A DNA stretch of 64,000 nt from Mariprofundus erugo (GTDB lineage: Bacteria > Pseudomonadota > Zetaproteobacteria > Mariprofundales > Mariprofundaceae). The DNA is taken from contig NZ_VBRY01000004.1 of NCBI RefSeq assembly GCF_005818865.1, positions 204,847 to 268,846 on the forward strand. The letters run 5' to 3'. Within the stretch, counting starts at the first letter, position 1. The number at the start of each line of letters is the position of its first letter. The translations under genes were made by a program, and so were the position numbers. Below are positions 18,897 to 29,459 of the stretch, in pieces. The notes beneath the pieces are model-generated. The model searched no databases and was not told where the DNA came from. It worked only from the letters and a program-made list of their open reading frames with translations.

Positions 18897-21800
18897 TTAT
18901 GATTGTAGTTGCGCCCGGATCGTTTTGCTCAACGCATCAATCTCATACGGTTTGTAAAGCACCGCTTCTATCACGGCAGTGATATGCCCCAGCCTCTCTT
19001 CTTCCCTGTTGTAGCCGGTGGTAAAAATCACCTTAATATCAGAACGAATCGCCCGCATACGCTCCACCGCATCAACACCACCAAGATTCGGCATCATGAT
19101 ATCGGTAATCACCAGCGAAATTTCATCCTTATGCGTCTGAAATATTTTCACCGCCTCCAGTCCATCGGATGCAAGCAGCACCCGATAGCCCAGTACCTCA
19201 AGCACCTCCTTACCGACCTCCAGCACCTGCTGTTCATCATCCGCAAGAAGGATCAGCTCTCCGCAACCACTTTCGCCATCTACAACCCGCTGCAACCGGT
19301 CACTGTTTTTCTCCTCGGGCAACAGAGGCAGGTAGAGACGGAAGGTTGTCCCCGCTCCGGGCACACTCTCCACCTCAATAGCACCATGATGGGTCTGCAC
19401 CGCTCCTGTTACCATGGAAAGACCGAGCCCGGTCCCCTTTCCTACCTCTTTGCTGGTATAGAATGGTTCGAAGATGTGAGGCAAGTGATCCGCATCGATA
19501 CCGGTGCCATTATCGGTCACGGAAAGGCAGGCGTATTCACTGGCATGAAGCTCCGGATGCCTGTGCAGAAAAGCCGAATCGGCCAGGAAGCGTTTGAGCG
19601 TGACGATAATGATCGGATGCGATAACCCATCCACCGCATCACGCGCATTGTTGACCAGGTTCAGCACCACCTGCTGAAGCAGCGTTGCATCCCACTCAAC
19701 CACCATGGCGATCGGATCAATCTCCATCGTCAGCGTCACATTCTCGGGCAGGGACACCCGATGCACCTTAAGCGTCTCGCGGATGAAGACAGGCAAATCA
19801 AATGATGTTTTCTGAATAATGCCCTTTCTGGCAAACGAGAGGAGGTTTTTAATCAGATAGGCACTGCTGAAAGCGAGCGTTTCAATGCTATCGAGTTTTT
19901 TCAACACCACATCGGCATTGGCCACCTGTTTTCTGGCCAGATACAGATTACCGGTAATGCCGGCCAGCACATTGTTGAATTCATGCGCAATCCCTCCCAC
20001 CAGCGTACCCAGTGCTTCCATCTTCTGCGCCTGATAAAACCTGCTCTCAAGCGCCTCATTTTCGCTCAGATCCAGCTGCAAGCCGATATAGTTGGTAATC
20101 TCCCCCTGTTCATTTCTGATCGGTGAAATGGTCTCCATGGCAGGATAAAAGGTGCCATCCTCTTTTCTGTCGATCACTTTCCCCTGCCAGATATGCCCGG
20201 CCGTAACCGTCTGCCATATCTCCTCATAGAAATCCGGGGCATACTTGCCGCTATTCAGAATGCGTGGCGTTTTTCCGATCACGGCATCCGCGTGATAACC
20301 GGTGAGCTGGGTAAAGGCGGGATTCACATACTCGATCACGCCATCAATATCGGTGATCATAATTGCCTCTCCGGCCTGCTCAACCACCTGAGCCAGCTTG
20401 CGATAGGAGGCCTCTGATTGTTTACGCTCGGTCAGATCAAGACCAAAGGCATAGTTTTTGTCACCAAGCGCGACAAATCCCCACAGAATGGTTTTCTTCG
20501 AACCATCCCGGCAGCTTACAACCGTTTCCATCGCCTCAATTTCCGAGCCCTCTTCAATTGCGCGCGCGACCCTTCGCTGCCACTCGGCTTCAAGCTGCTG
20601 CCGATACTTTGGGTCCGGATAAGCAATGGGCCACCACTCTGCAACAGTTGGCACCTCTTCCATGCTGTAGCCGAACCATTCGATAAAGGTGTGATTGATA
20701 TATTCACAGCGCTGCTCAAGGCCCGTCGACACATAAATGGCCAGCGGCAATGTTTCAGCCATGGCGCGGAAGGTTGCTTCACTGTCCTTAAGCGCCTGCT
20801 CTGCCTGTTTCCGGGTATCGATATTGCTGATAAAGCCGTACCAGAGCACGGAACCATCCTGCTGCTTCTCAGGAATCGCATTGCCATATAACCAGTTCAC
20901 CGTGCCATCAGGAAAGCGAATCCGCCACTCATGATACCATGGCAGTAATGTGGCAGCCGAGTGATGGATGGAGGCAAGCGCATCGTCATAATCATCCGGG
21001 TGAAGCGTCGCAAATACGGCTGATGCATCCGTGCGCACCTCTTCCGGTGTCACACGAAAAATATCCCGTATTGCCTCGCTGGCAAAGGGTAAACACGAGC
21101 TTCCATCCGGACGCAAGAGAAACTGATAAACCATGCCCGGCACACTGCTGGCCACCTTCTGCAGCTGACTGAGCGATTCTTCCTTCACCTCCTCCAGCTG
21201 TTTACGCAGGGTGATATCACGCATCACCTCCAGGTGAATTACCTCTCCCTGCCGCTGCATGGGTACTGCATGCACCTCCATCCACAGATGGCGCCCCTGA
21301 AGCCCCACCACTTCACAGACCATTTGCATCGATTCACCGGCCAGCACTCGTTCATGCAGCTGCTGAAATGGTTGGCGGAACTCAGGCGCAATAAACGGCA
21401 ACACGGCCAGCCCCTGTACCTGCTCCAGTAAATCCGCCTGCAGATAGCCAAGCCCTGCAGGATTGACCTGAATCAATGATCCGGAAGCATCAATCACAGC
21501 AATACACTCCGGTTCATTTTCAACAATCGTGCGGAGATATAGCTCCCGCTCCCGCAACTGATTGGTCCGATTTGTAACCTCCTCCTGCATACGGGAGGTA
21601 TAACCGGTGCCAAGCAACAGCAGAGCCCCCATAAGGCCCACCGCAAGTGCCCCGCCGCCAAGAATCCCCCAGCTCTGCCAGCCCCGGTGCTGCTGCAGAT
21701 AAAGTGGCGTCGGCACCGTTTCCAGCTGATAATGGCGAGCACCGAATTCAAACTTCTCGACAAACGATGGCGTCATGTGATTTGAAGAAAAATGATCATA

Positions 21801-23078
21801 GACAACTTTTTGTGCATCCAGATCGATCAGGCGGGCAAACAGCAATGGCTGTGACTGCGGCAACAGTGCATCCATAAAATCTCCCATGCGCAGCACGGAT
21901 GAAACCGCTCCGATCGGGTGATCCTTTGGCACAGCCATCAGCAACAGTACACCTTCCTGCTGCTGCTTCTCCTGCACCAGGTGCAGAGGTGCAGAAGTGA
22001 TGGCTACTCCGAGCTGAATCGACTTGTTAAGGGCTTCAGCTCGCGATGGATTCGACATCAGATCAAAACCAATGGCCGCCCGATTACCCTCAACCGGCTC
22101 AATATAGGTGACAGGAAAATAGGACGGGCGCGCCCCGGCTCTCTGCAGATGACCTGCTGCATCACGCTCACGAATTTCAAAGTTCGCTATTTCAGCACTT
22201 TGCAACGCCTCGAAATGCGCCCGGTTGCTCTCCTCCACCCTGTATTCCCATGAGATCGCCTGAATCATCGAGAAACGTTGCAGTGATTTATCCACAAACA
22301 GACGAAACTGCTCGCGCGTCACCGGGGCACGCTGATCCAGCAAAAACAGGCTCGCCACCTGCTCAACCAGCGACTCCTGCCCGTTAAAGCTTGAGCGGAT
22401 CTGATCTGCCAGCTGAGACGATTGCTGACGAAACTGGGCCAGTGAGTCGGTGTGCTCCCACTGGTTGGCCTTAAAATAGATCGCCACAAACAACACCAGT
22501 ACCACCAGCATCGGCAGAGCCACGGTAAAAATACGGCTCCGCCACTGCTTGCGCGGCTCTCCTGCAACAATCATGACCAGCGGGAATGCGATCACCAACC
22601 CCAGCGCATCACCGATCCACCAGCTGGCAAACATCTCCACAATCCCTTCATGATCTACGACGCCAAGCAGCCATAGGGCGCTAACAGAAAGCGTTGCACT
22701 GGTCAGGCACAGTACGGGCGAAAGCAGTAAAAAACGCGAAATATCAGAACCTTGCGACAGAGGCGTCGGGTAACCTATCAAGTGGCGCAACGCCCTGCCT
22801 GCGATGCCGGCCTGCAACATCGATGCAAGGGCAATCATGAAGGCGATCTCAAAACTCAACACACCCGGCCGGGGACTCGTCGAATAAGAAATCCATAAAT
22901 TGAGCAGCAATGAGCCGATAAAAATTGCAGGCAATACTTTTCTGCCGGCAATAAAGGCAGCTGCAATGGCAATGCCGGCAGCAGGAAAAATCGGTGATGC
23001 GTAGCCCGGTGGCAGCGCCAGCAGCAGCGCCAGCTTGCCGGTCACCACATACACCGCGACCAACCATACATGCATCAT
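18897..23078 (-). CDS. Hybrid sensor histidine kinase: MASE1, CHASE, multiple PAS, receiver
   Basis: This 1393-residue membrane kinase starts with a MASE1-type bundle of hydrophobic helices (about 1-190). An extracytoplasmic CHASE-like domain (about 200-450) and another helix (about 470-490) follow. Next come four PAS/PAC segments (about 505-1010; LIQVNPAG, MEEVPTVAEWW and GVIEYVNPAFTQLTGY are typical), HisKA with H1032 in IAHEFNNVLAGITG, HATPase_c (DNGTGID, GTGLGLSM) and a C-terminal receiver with D1326 in VITDIMMPN. MASE1 and CHASE sense ligands not known for this protein. The HEFNN-type H-box with a C-terminal receiver is common in kinases that regulate a separate protein. No cognate output gene is adjacent. 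Confidence 0.9.
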   Translation of the reverse strand: MMHVWLVAVYVVTGKLALLLALPPGYASPIFPAAGIAIAAAFIAGRKVLPAIFIGSLLLNLWISYSTSPRPGVLSFEIAFMIALASMLQAGIAGRALRHLIGYPTPLSQGSDISRFLLLSPVLCLTSATLSVSALWLLGVVDHEGIVEMFASWWIGDALGLVIAFPLVMIVAGEPRKQWRSRIFTVALPMLVVLVLFVAIYFKANQWEHTDSLAQFRQQSSQLADQIRSSFNGQESLVEQVASLFLLDQRAPVTREQFRLFVDKSLQRFSMIQAISWEYRVEESNRAHFEALQSAEIANFEIRERDAAGHLQRAGARPSYFPVTYIEPVEGNRAAIGFDLMSNPSRAEALNKSIQLGVAITSAPLHLVQEKQQQEGVLLLMAVPKDHPIGAVSSVLRMGDFMDALLPQSQPLLFARLIDLDAQKVVYDHFSSNHMTPSFVEKFEFGARHYQLETVPTPLYLQQHRGWQSWGILGGGALAVGLMGALLLLGTGYTSRMQEEVTNRTNQLRERELYLRTIVENEPECIAVIDASGSLIQVNPAGLGYLQADLLEQVQGLAVLPFIAPEFRQPFQQLHERVLAGESMQMVCEVVGLQGRHLWMEVHAVPMQRQGEVIHLEVMRDITLRKQLEEVKEESLSQLQKVASSVPGMVYQFLLRPDGSSCLPFASEAIRDIFRVTPEEVRTDASAVFATLHPDDYDDALASIHHSAATLLPWYHEWRIRFPDGTVNWLYGNAIPEKQQDGSVLWYGFISNIDTRKQAEQALKDSEATFRAMAETLPLAIYVSTGLEQRCEYINHTFIEWFGYSMEEVPTVAEWWPIAYPDPKYRQQLEAEWQRRVARAIEEGSEIEAMETVVSCRDGSKKTILWGFVALGDKNYAFGLDLTERKQSEASYRKLAQVVEQAGEAIMITDIDGVIEYVNPAFTQLTGYHADAVIGKTPRILNSGKYAPDFYEEIWQTVTAGHIWQGKVIDRKEDGTFYPAMETISPIRNEQGEITNYIGLQLDLSENEALESRFYQAQKMEALGTLVGGIAHEFNNVLAGITGNLYLARKQVANADVVLKKLDSIETLAFSSAYLIKNLLSFARKGIIQKTSFDLPVFIRETLKVHRVSLPENVTLTMEIDPIAMVVEWDATLLQQVVLNLVNNARDAVDGLSHPIIIVTLKRFLADSAFLHRHPELHASEYACLSVTDNGTGIDADHLPHIFEPFYTSKEVGKGTGLGLSMVTGAVQTHHGAIEVESVPGAGTTFRLYLPLLPEEKNSDRLQRVVDGESGCGELILLADDEQQVLEVGKEVLEVLGYRVLLASDGLEAVKIFQTHKDEISLVITDIMMPNLGGVDAVERMRAIRSDIKVIFTTGYNREEERLGHITAVIEAVLYKPYEIDALSKTIRAQLQS

Positions 23079-23745
23079 CCGGCAAACCTCAGGTGATCAC
23101 CATGCATGGAGAGTGCGCCTCCAAAACAATGAATCCGGCATCCAGTCATCGGCGGCTCCTGCCCCCTTTGTTGTTCTCGTAGCGATGCTTGTGAGCCATA
23201 TTGCGATCGTCAGCTGTACTTTGACACCATATACCCTAACGCCCAAATTGACAGGATGACAATATATTTTACCTGAGCTTATACCCTTCCAGACACCATA
23301 CCTCAGATGAATAAAATCACAGGTTATTTCAATCGATCATCAAGTTGCTCACGCAGCGGCTATCCCCTCCCCCTGACACCATACGGATATACAGCAGCGC
23401 ATATCCGGACAGAAAATCCATCCACCAGAATCACCACGCACAGCACCTTCATCAACGCATTGAGAGCCAGCCCGGGCAGCTACCTCCATTCACCCCAACT
23501 CAATGGATTCGCCATATTCCACCGACCAGCTTCCGGCTTTGCTCGATGACGAGAGGAATATAAACCAGCCGCACGTGCGACACTGATTCAATAGGGCGCG
23601 CATCAATCTGAAGCCGTCGGACTCTGTCACTGCACGTCCTCATGCCTTGAGGCGGGATTAAGTCAACTGCTCGTTCAGCGCGCCTCCTCCGCAAGATCGA
23701 AGCATGCCGGCATTGATCAATGTCGGCCGCTCAACGCCAGTGCCC
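23079..23745. other. 667-base gene-free region
   Basis: It lies upstream of the MASE1 kinase and downstream of the CZB chemoreceptor. No frame here has a ribosome-binding site or resembles a protein I know. The nonamer GACACCATA occurs three times in one orientation (23223, 23292, 23375), close to where the kinase promoter should be. I see no tRNA, terminator or insertion sequence. Confidence 0.5.
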
Positions 23746-25791
23746 TCACTCGATTTCGTCTTTCAGTGCAATGATGGCCATGATGGTGTCCTGGGCGCGG
23801 TTGGCGAATTCACCATGTAGCATATCCAGCGAGGCCGACTTCTGGTTCGCTTCAGCCTTTCTGACCACTTCTCCGGCGCAAAGATGGAAACTGGCATGTT
23901 TGCGCACCAGATCGGGGTAATGCACGGTATTGCTATGGGCTTTACCATCACCGTAAATCCATTTACCCAGTATGCAGAGATTATCCTTGCAGATCACTGC
24001 GCTATCGAGCTTTTCGGTGCTTGAGCCGTTGATAAAGTCGTGCAGGCGTTTCTTCCATTTGAGGTGAGCCAGAATGGCCTCATTAAAATGGGAGGTCTTC
24101 CATATAGCTGCAGATCCCGTATCGATTTTTGAGACAGCCGTACGATCGATTTTGAAGGCGGCAACCGAATTATTCAGGCGATCAGCTTCTTCTTCCAGCG
24201 TTTCAGCGGCAGCTGCAGCCTGCTCAACCAGGGCTGCGTTCTGCTGTGTCATTGTATCCATCTGCGCCACTGCCTGGTGCACTTGCTCGATGCCGATGCT
24301 CTGCTCCGACGATGCGGTGGTGATCTCACCCATGATGTCAGTCACCTGCTTGATCGAGGTGACAATCTCTTCCATCGTCTCCCCGGCCTTAGCCACCAGC
24401 TTGCTGCCGTTCTCCACCTTTTGTGCAGAATTATCGATCAGGCCCTTGATCTCTTTCGCCGCCTCGGAGCTGCGCTGCGCCAGATTGCGCACTTCGCTTG
24501 CCACAACCGCAAAGCCCCGTCCCTGTTCGCCAGCGCGCGCTGCCTCCACTGCAGCATTCAATGCCAGCAGGTTGGTTTGGAAGGCGATACCATCAATGAC
24601 GCTGATGATATCGACAATCTTGTTGGAAGCTTCGTTAATTTCGTTCATCGTTGTGACGACTTCTCCTACCACGGCGCCACCCCTGATCGCGATGTCAGAG
24701 CTGCGAATCGCCAGCTGGTTTGCCTGCCTGGCGTTATCAGCATTCAGTTTCACAGTTGAGGTCAGCTCTTCCAGACTGGAAGCTGTCTCCTCCAGGCTAC
24801 TGGCCTGAGACTCGGTACGTTGAGATAAGTTCTGGTTTCCTTTGGCGATATCTACCGTGCCGGTATTGATGCTTTCTGCTGCATTCATGATGCCATCCAC
24901 AAGCGTTCTAAGATTTTCGGTTGTGGCATTGATTCCTTCCTTGGTCTGCCCGAACAGGCCCGGATAATCCCTGGCAATGGTCTGGGTCAGATCGCCCCTG
25001 GCCAGCAGGTTGGCTACATGCATGATATCTTTCAGGCCCGACTCGGTGATATCCGAAAGCTGATTCAATAATTCGGCCAGCGTTTTGGCATAACCCTTGC
25101 GGCCCTTCATATCAGCTCGTACGGTGAAGTCGCCCTGCCCCGCACAGAGTCCAATATGTAAAACATCCTCAACGATTTTGCTCAGTTCAATCACGGTGTT
25201 GTTGATGCTGTCTCTGGATTTTCCGAACAAGCCGGGATACTCATTGGTAATTTTCTGCGTAAGATCTCCGTTGGCCAGGGCTGTAGTGACACGTGTCATG
25301 TCCTGCAGACCTGTTTCAGTCACTTCGGAGAGCCGGTTCAACAGCTCGGCGAGCTCCCTGGTGTATCCCTCCTTGCCACTCGTCTTCATTCTGGTACTGA
25401 AATCACCGCGCATTGCGGCCGCCTCAACGACCGCCTTAATTTCGCCTACGGTCGCACGCATACTCTGCTGCACGGTTTTCAGTGACTCCATGAGCCCCCC
25501 CATCTCATCGTGCCGACCGATATCGATATCCGAAGTGAGATCACCACGGGCAATGGCTGCGGCAGCATTTTGCGCGACCGTCAGCGACCTGGAGATGTTG
25601 CGCATAAGCTGAAATCCGATCAATGAGGCCAGTCCAATGGCCAGAGCGATGGCCATCAGCGAGATGAGAAGCGCATGGTTGTTGTCCAGATTCATGACAC
25701 TCAATGCTGTGAATCCGACAACTGCGAGTGCTGTCGACATAAGGATGATCAGGATAAACAGGCTTGCTTTGGTGGTGAAGCTTTTCAACAT
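23746..25791 (-). CDS. Methyl-accepting chemotaxis protein with HAMP repeats and CZB domain
   Basis: This 681-residue chemoreceptor has two N-terminal hydrophobic segments (about 10-32 and 40-62) with almost no periplasmic loop, so it probably senses within the membrane or cytoplasm. A HAMP domain (about 60-115) is followed by two repeats of about 88 residues, each with GDLTQ, EYPGLFG or DYPGLFG, and [12 protein letters not shown] or [12 protein letters not shown], a poly-HAMP-like array. The signalling domain has [18 protein letters not shown]. The C-terminal 110 residues are a CZB zinc-binding domain with HLKWK, CILGKW, H in TVHYPDL, and [12 protein letters not shown] receptors in other bacteria respond to zinc or hypochlorous acid. 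The start has AGGAG at ideal spacing. Confidence 0.93.
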   Translation of the reverse strand: MLKSFTTKASLFILIILMSTALAVVGFTALSVMNLDNNHALLISLMAIALAIGLASLIGFQLMRNISRSLTVAQNAAAAIARGDLTSDIDIGRHDEMGGLMESLKTVQQSMRATVGEIKAVVEAAAMRGDFSTRMKTSGKEGYTRELAELLNRLSEVTETGLQDMTRVTTALANGDLTQKITNEYPGLFGKSRDSINNTVIELSKIVEDVLHIGLCAGQGDFTVRADMKGRKGYAKTLAELLNQLSDITESGLKDIMHVANLLARGDLTQTIARDYPGLFGQTKEGINATTENLRTLVDGIMNAAESINTGTVDIAKGNQNLSQRTESQASSLEETASSLEELTSTVKLNADNARQANQLAIRSSDIAIRGGAVVGEVVTTMNEINEASNKIVDIISVIDGIAFQTNLLALNAAVEAARAGEQGRGFAVVASEVRNLAQRSSEAAKEIKGLIDNSAQKVENGSKLVAKAGETMEEIVTSIKQVTDIMGEITTASSEQSIGIEQVHQAVAQMDTMTQQNAALVEQAAAAAETLEEEADRLNNSVAAFKIDRTAVSKIDTGSAAIWKTSHFNEAILAHLKWKKRLHDFINGSSTEKLDSAVICKDNLCILGKWIYGDGKAHSNTVHYPDLVRKHASFHLCAGEVVRKAEANQKSASLDMLHGEFANRAQDTIMAIIALKDEIE

Positions 25792-26261
25792 TTTATTCTC
25801 CTAAGTAGTCGTTTATTAGAAGCTTTTAAGCGGGTTTTACCCGCATACACCGGTTTGGCCGTGGAGCGGTGATTGATCTGTGAGTCGCTTGATCAGTATT
25901 TCATTATCCAATATCAGTTTGTATCCATAAAATTTATCTGGTTAGCAAGTGTGGTGCCTACTGATCAGAATCAGCCCTGAAGATGATCGCGCGAGTCGCT
26001 TCGCCTCTGATCATAAAATGTGTATCTGTAGCGTGCAGGTGACGGTTAATACGGGTGGCAGGCGTGTCTGTTTCAACTCACGCCCGTTCTCTAACCGGTA
26101 TCGCATCAGCCGGCTGAACCGGATCAATCTGCAGCACGAGCCCCCTCCCGTACGATGCGCGCTAAAATTCAATGGCGCACGAATACCCGGTGGAACCATT
26201 GGAAGGATGATTGTCACTAACAGAGCAACATCCGTTTTATCTCTGCGCTTCGCATTATTTA

Positions 26262-26339
26262 TAGGGAGATGCTGATTTATTGTCACCCTGGCAAAATTCA
26301 GTTCGCAAAAACAAACGCGTGGTTTTAGCACTTCCTTAT
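26262..26339 (-). repeat. Five-hairpin repeat, internally deleted copy
   Basis: Read on the minus strand it starts TAAGGAAGTGCT, jumps to the loop of hairpin H4, then continues through H5 to AATCAGCATCTCCCTA. H1 right arm, H2, H3 and most of the left arm of H4 are missing. Both ends are intact. Confidence 0.8.
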
Positions 26340-26365
26340 GCAATTAGTTAAGCCAGGCACCGCTT

Positions 26366-26395
26366 AAAAAATGCGCAAAGCAAGACCAGGCACCG
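26366..26395 (+). repeat. REP-like repeat, copy A
   Basis: An AAAAATGCGCAAAGCAAG segment runs into ACCAGGCACCG. The same block recurs at 30564-30592 and 31676-31705. A shorter related string, AAGCCAGGCACCG, lies just before it (26350-26362). All copies are within 5.5 kb of a REP-associated transposase. Confidence 0.7.
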
Positions 26396-26527
26396 ACACT
26401 TTTCACGCATCCATTCCCCTGACTTGAGGCTTGTTAATTCAGCCCCTCTCGATACTCTGGCGGTGATCAATATGGATCGCGTTCCGGAGATCGGTAAGTT
26501 GCTTTCCCGGTGTGCAATGGGGGCGGG

Positions 26528-29026
26528 ATGTCTAAACATATCCATTTTAAGACCGCAGCCATTCTGTTTGGCGGCTTACTCATCTCCATTATCCTTTTTT
26601 TATTCATAAAAAGCTGGGAAGAAAAAAACCGGCTACATGAGTTCAGATACAAAGCCGCCGATTACGGTGCTGCAATTCACACCGAGTTTGAGCATATTCA
26701 GAAAGCGGTTGGACTGGTACGCTATCTGATCGAACATGATATCAATATTGAGGATGATAACCCGACAAAGCCGGATGATTTTATGCCGATGGCAGAAAAA
26801 ATCATTATCGATGACCCTCAACTGCACAGCATTATCTGGTCGGTTATTGACCAGCAGCACGACAACCACTTCAGGATACTCTACATTAATCAGGGTGAGA
26901 ATACGGATATTGCTCATACTGATATCAGGCCGGGAGATTACTACGATCCGTATATTGAATCGGCACTGGCAAAATCACAGGGCTCGCCTGTGGCATTTGT
27001 ACATCAGGATCATACGGCTGATGGTCATGACCTTAGTTTTGTTGCCCCTGTCTATGATCTCAAATCATCCAGCAAAGAGGTGCTCGGTGCTCTGATAGTG
27101 GAGTGGCATATCGATGGATTGATCGAGCGCGCCAGCAGAAAGCTGCATGTTTCCTCTCAACATACGTCTCTTTACATCGTCAGTGATGACCGGGAAAAGC
27201 AAGCTGTCTATACCCGTTTATCCGACCATCACTCCCCTGCTGCAAACACAGCGCATACTGATATCACCGACACCATCAAATTTGACTTTGCCGGCCAGCA
27301 TTGGCAGCTGGAGGTAGAGGCCACTCCGAAATATCTCCATGAGCACGCCATTGCACTGGCATGGCAAGCATTTCTATTCGGCATATTACTGACTGTTTTT
27401 TTCGTCTGGTACACGCACACAACCAACATGCAAAAACAGCGGATCGAACAGCAGGTTACCCTGCGAACCAGGGAGCTGACCCACAGCAAAGACACCTTAA
27501 AACGCATCATCGACAATTTACAGGACACCTATTATCAGACCGACATTAACGGATACATCACCCTCGTATCTGCATCCATCCATGACCTGTATGGCTTTAC
27601 GCCTGAAGAGATGATTGGAACCCCCATCACCGACTATTTAGTTGCCCCCACTGATCGGGCAGGACTCCTGCACGCGTTGTCCGAAGCAGATGATGGAAAA
27701 ATCCGGAATTATGAAATCAACGGAATACGCAAAGATAAAAATCATGTATGGAGCGCAATCAATGCTCAATTCCTTTACGACGAATCCGGTGCCATCACCG
27801 GCATAGAAGGAACAATCAGGGACATCACCGAGAGGCGCCTTAACGAGATCGAAAAAGAACGGATGCAACGTCAGCTTGAACATACCCAACGGCTGGAGTC
27901 TCTGGGCGTCCTTGCTGGCGGCATTGCCCATGATTTTAATAACCTTCTTGCGGCCATCATGGGCAATGCATCCCTGGCCAATCGCACAATCGCTGAAAAG
28001 CCACATGAGAGCCGTGAGTATCTGGCGCAAATCGTCAGATCCTCTGAACAGGCCGCAGGACTATGCCAGCAGATGCTGGCTTATGCCGGGAAAGGCCAGT
28101 TTGTGATTGAACCTATCAACTTATCCGCCCTGGTGAATGAAACCAGCAAACTGCTTGAGGTATCGATTCCACCATCGATCCACCTTAACTATCGCCTGAA
28201 TGACAGCATTCCCTATATCAATGCGGACAAAGCCCAGTTACAGCAGGTGATCATGAACCTGATTACCAATGCCAGTGAAGCCATCGGGGAACATAACGGC
28301 ACCATAAATATTTGGACCGGGATCTTTTTTGCTGACTACAGCTTTCTGCAGGGATGCGTATCCACCACACAAAAACCTTCACCCGGATTTTACTGTTTTA
28401 TAGAGGTCATTGATGATGGCTGCGGCATGGATACTGAAACCATGTCAAAAATATTCGACCCGTTTTTTACCACCAAGTTTACCGGGCGTGGCCTGGGTAT
28501 GAGTGCTGTCGTTGGCATTATCACCGGGCACTCAGGCGCCTTAAAATGCATCTCAACGCCCGGTAAAGGCACATCGTTCAGAGCCCTGTTCCCTGTCAGC
28601 CAGGAACAACCGGATCTGACCGCCTCCACTGAAGCAGGAATTATAAAAAGCCACTATAGCGGCATTGTGCTACTGGTTGATGATGATCTGATCATCCGGG
28701 AAGTTGCCAGCATCATGCTGATGGAGATGGGATTCAACGTCGTTCAGGCAATCGATGGCCTGCATGCCATTGAAACGTTCCGCAAGATTCATCATGAGGT
28801 GACATTTGTACTCATGGATCTTTCCATGCCCAATATGGACGGCTTAACCGCCTTTATGCAAATGCGGGAGATCGATGAAAACGTAAAAGTGATCATTTCC
28901 AGTGGTTATAACGAAATGGATGCGGCCCGCAAGCTGTCAGGGCACGGCCTTGGTGGCTGGCTTAAAAAACCTTATACCATTGAATCCCTCGAACAACGGG
29001 TACACCAGATCATGCGTAACCCGTGA
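26528..29026 (+). CDS. Hybrid sensor histidine kinase: CHASE, PAS, receiver
   Basis: This protein has 832 residues from the chosen ATG. A transmembrane helix (about 8-28) is followed by a periplasmic CHASE-like domain (about 35-270), a second helix (about 275-298), one PAS domain (about 325-440), HisKA with H468 in IAHDFNNLLAAIMG, HATPase_c (DDGCGMD, GRGLGMSAV) and a receiver with VDDD and LMDLSMPNMDG. The open frame begins six codons earlier at a GTG, but GGGGGCGGG directly before the ATG at 26528 makes that start better. The DFNN-type H-box and domain order resemble the MASE1 kinase on the other strand. The signal sensed is unknown. Confidence 0.9.
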   Translation: MSKHIHFKTAAILFGGLLISIILFLFIKSWEEKNRLHEFRYKAADYGAAIHTEFEHIQKAVGLVRYLIEHDINIEDDNPTKPDDFMPMAEKIIIDDPQLHSIIWSVIDQQHDNHFRILYINQGENTDIAHTDIRPGDYYDPYIESALAKSQGSPVAFVHQDHTADGHDLSFVAPVYDLKSSSKEVLGALIVEWHIDGLIERASRKLHVSSQHTSLYIVSDDREKQAVYTRLSDHHSPAANTAHTDITDTIKFDFAGQHWQLEVEATPKYLHEHAIALAWQAFLFGILLTVFFVWYTHTTNMQKQRIEQQVTLRTRELTHSKDTLKRIIDNLQDTYYQTDINGYITLVSASIHDLYGFTPEEMIGTPITDYLVAPTDRAGLLHALSEADDGKIRNYEINGIRKDKNHVWSAINAQFLYDESGAITGIEGTIRDITERRLNEIEKERMQRQLEHTQRLESLGVLAGGIAHDFNNLLAAIMGNASLANRTIAEKPHESREYLAQIVRSSEQAAGLCQQMLAYAGKGQFVIEPINLSALVNETSKLLEVSIPPSIHLNYRLNDSIPYINADKAQLQQVIMNLITNASEAIGEHNGTINIWTGIFFADYSFLQGCVSTTQKPSPGFYCFIEVIDDGCGMDTETMSKIFDPFFTTKFTGRGLGMSAVVGIITGHSGALKCISTPGKGTSFRALFPVSQEQPDLTASTEAGIIKSHYSGIVLLVDDDLIIREVASIMLMEMGFNVVQAIDGLHAIETFRKIHHEVTFVLMDLSMPNMDGLTAFMQMREIDENVKVIISSGYNEMDAARKLSGHGLGGWLKKPYTIESLEQRVHQIMRNP

Positions 29027-29187
29027 TCCCTGTGAGCAATGAAAGTCAGTTCGTTTCTTACATGGACATGGTCTGGTACGTCATGCCCCCGTGCCCCTCT
29101 TTCGACCTGCCTCTCCGGAAACACCGGGACCAGATAGTTTCGAGAAGAGATTAACACCCATAGCACCAATGAATATAGCACTGCAAT

Positions 29188-29228
29188 CACCCGCAAGCGC
29201 TCCGGCGATTACGGGTGCTTCTTTTCTA
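29188..29228 (+). terminator. Possible terminator after the CHASE kinase
   Basis: CACCCG (29188-29193) pairs with CGGGTG (29212-29217), with CGC/GCG pairing inside, followed by CTTCTTTTCT. The stem is interrupted, so this is tentative. Confidence 0.4.
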
Positions 29229-29280
29229 CTTCATGCTTCAGTCACCATCTGGTATGAGCCATGCGCACCGGGGTCAACAC

Positions 29281-29453
29281 CGGGGTCAGGCATGAGTTAT
29301 TGAGTTATTTCTAAGAAACTTGAGCTTTCCGGCGAACTCATCATCCGACCTGGCACGCTCAACAACCTTGCTTACCATCAGGCTTAGGGACGAAGGGTCG
29401 CGTTTCATTCTTCTTGCCAGCTCAGCCAGAGGCGACTGTCCGCACTCCAGAAG
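29281..29453 (-). pseudogene. Duplicated 3' end of the Y1 transposase element
   Basis: This stretch repeats the left end and last roughly 50 codons of the transposase gene beside it (compare 29461-29637) with one base difference plus one fewer GAGTTATT unit. The copy breaks off after GCACTCCAGAAG and joins the left inverted repeat of the complete element through GACACCGG. It has no start or catalytic part and cannot encode a transposase. Confidence 0.85.
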
Positions 29454-29459
29454 GACACC

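Larger units (their letters stand above)
25792..26527. other. 736-base gene-free region between divergent sensor genes
   Basis: It holds the promoters of the CZB chemoreceptor and the CHASE kinase, a small hairpin GCGGGT/ACCCGC (about 25830-25843), an internally deleted copy of the five-hairpin repeat (26262-26339) and a REP-like repeat (26366-26395). No open frame here looks like a gene. Confidence 0.6.
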
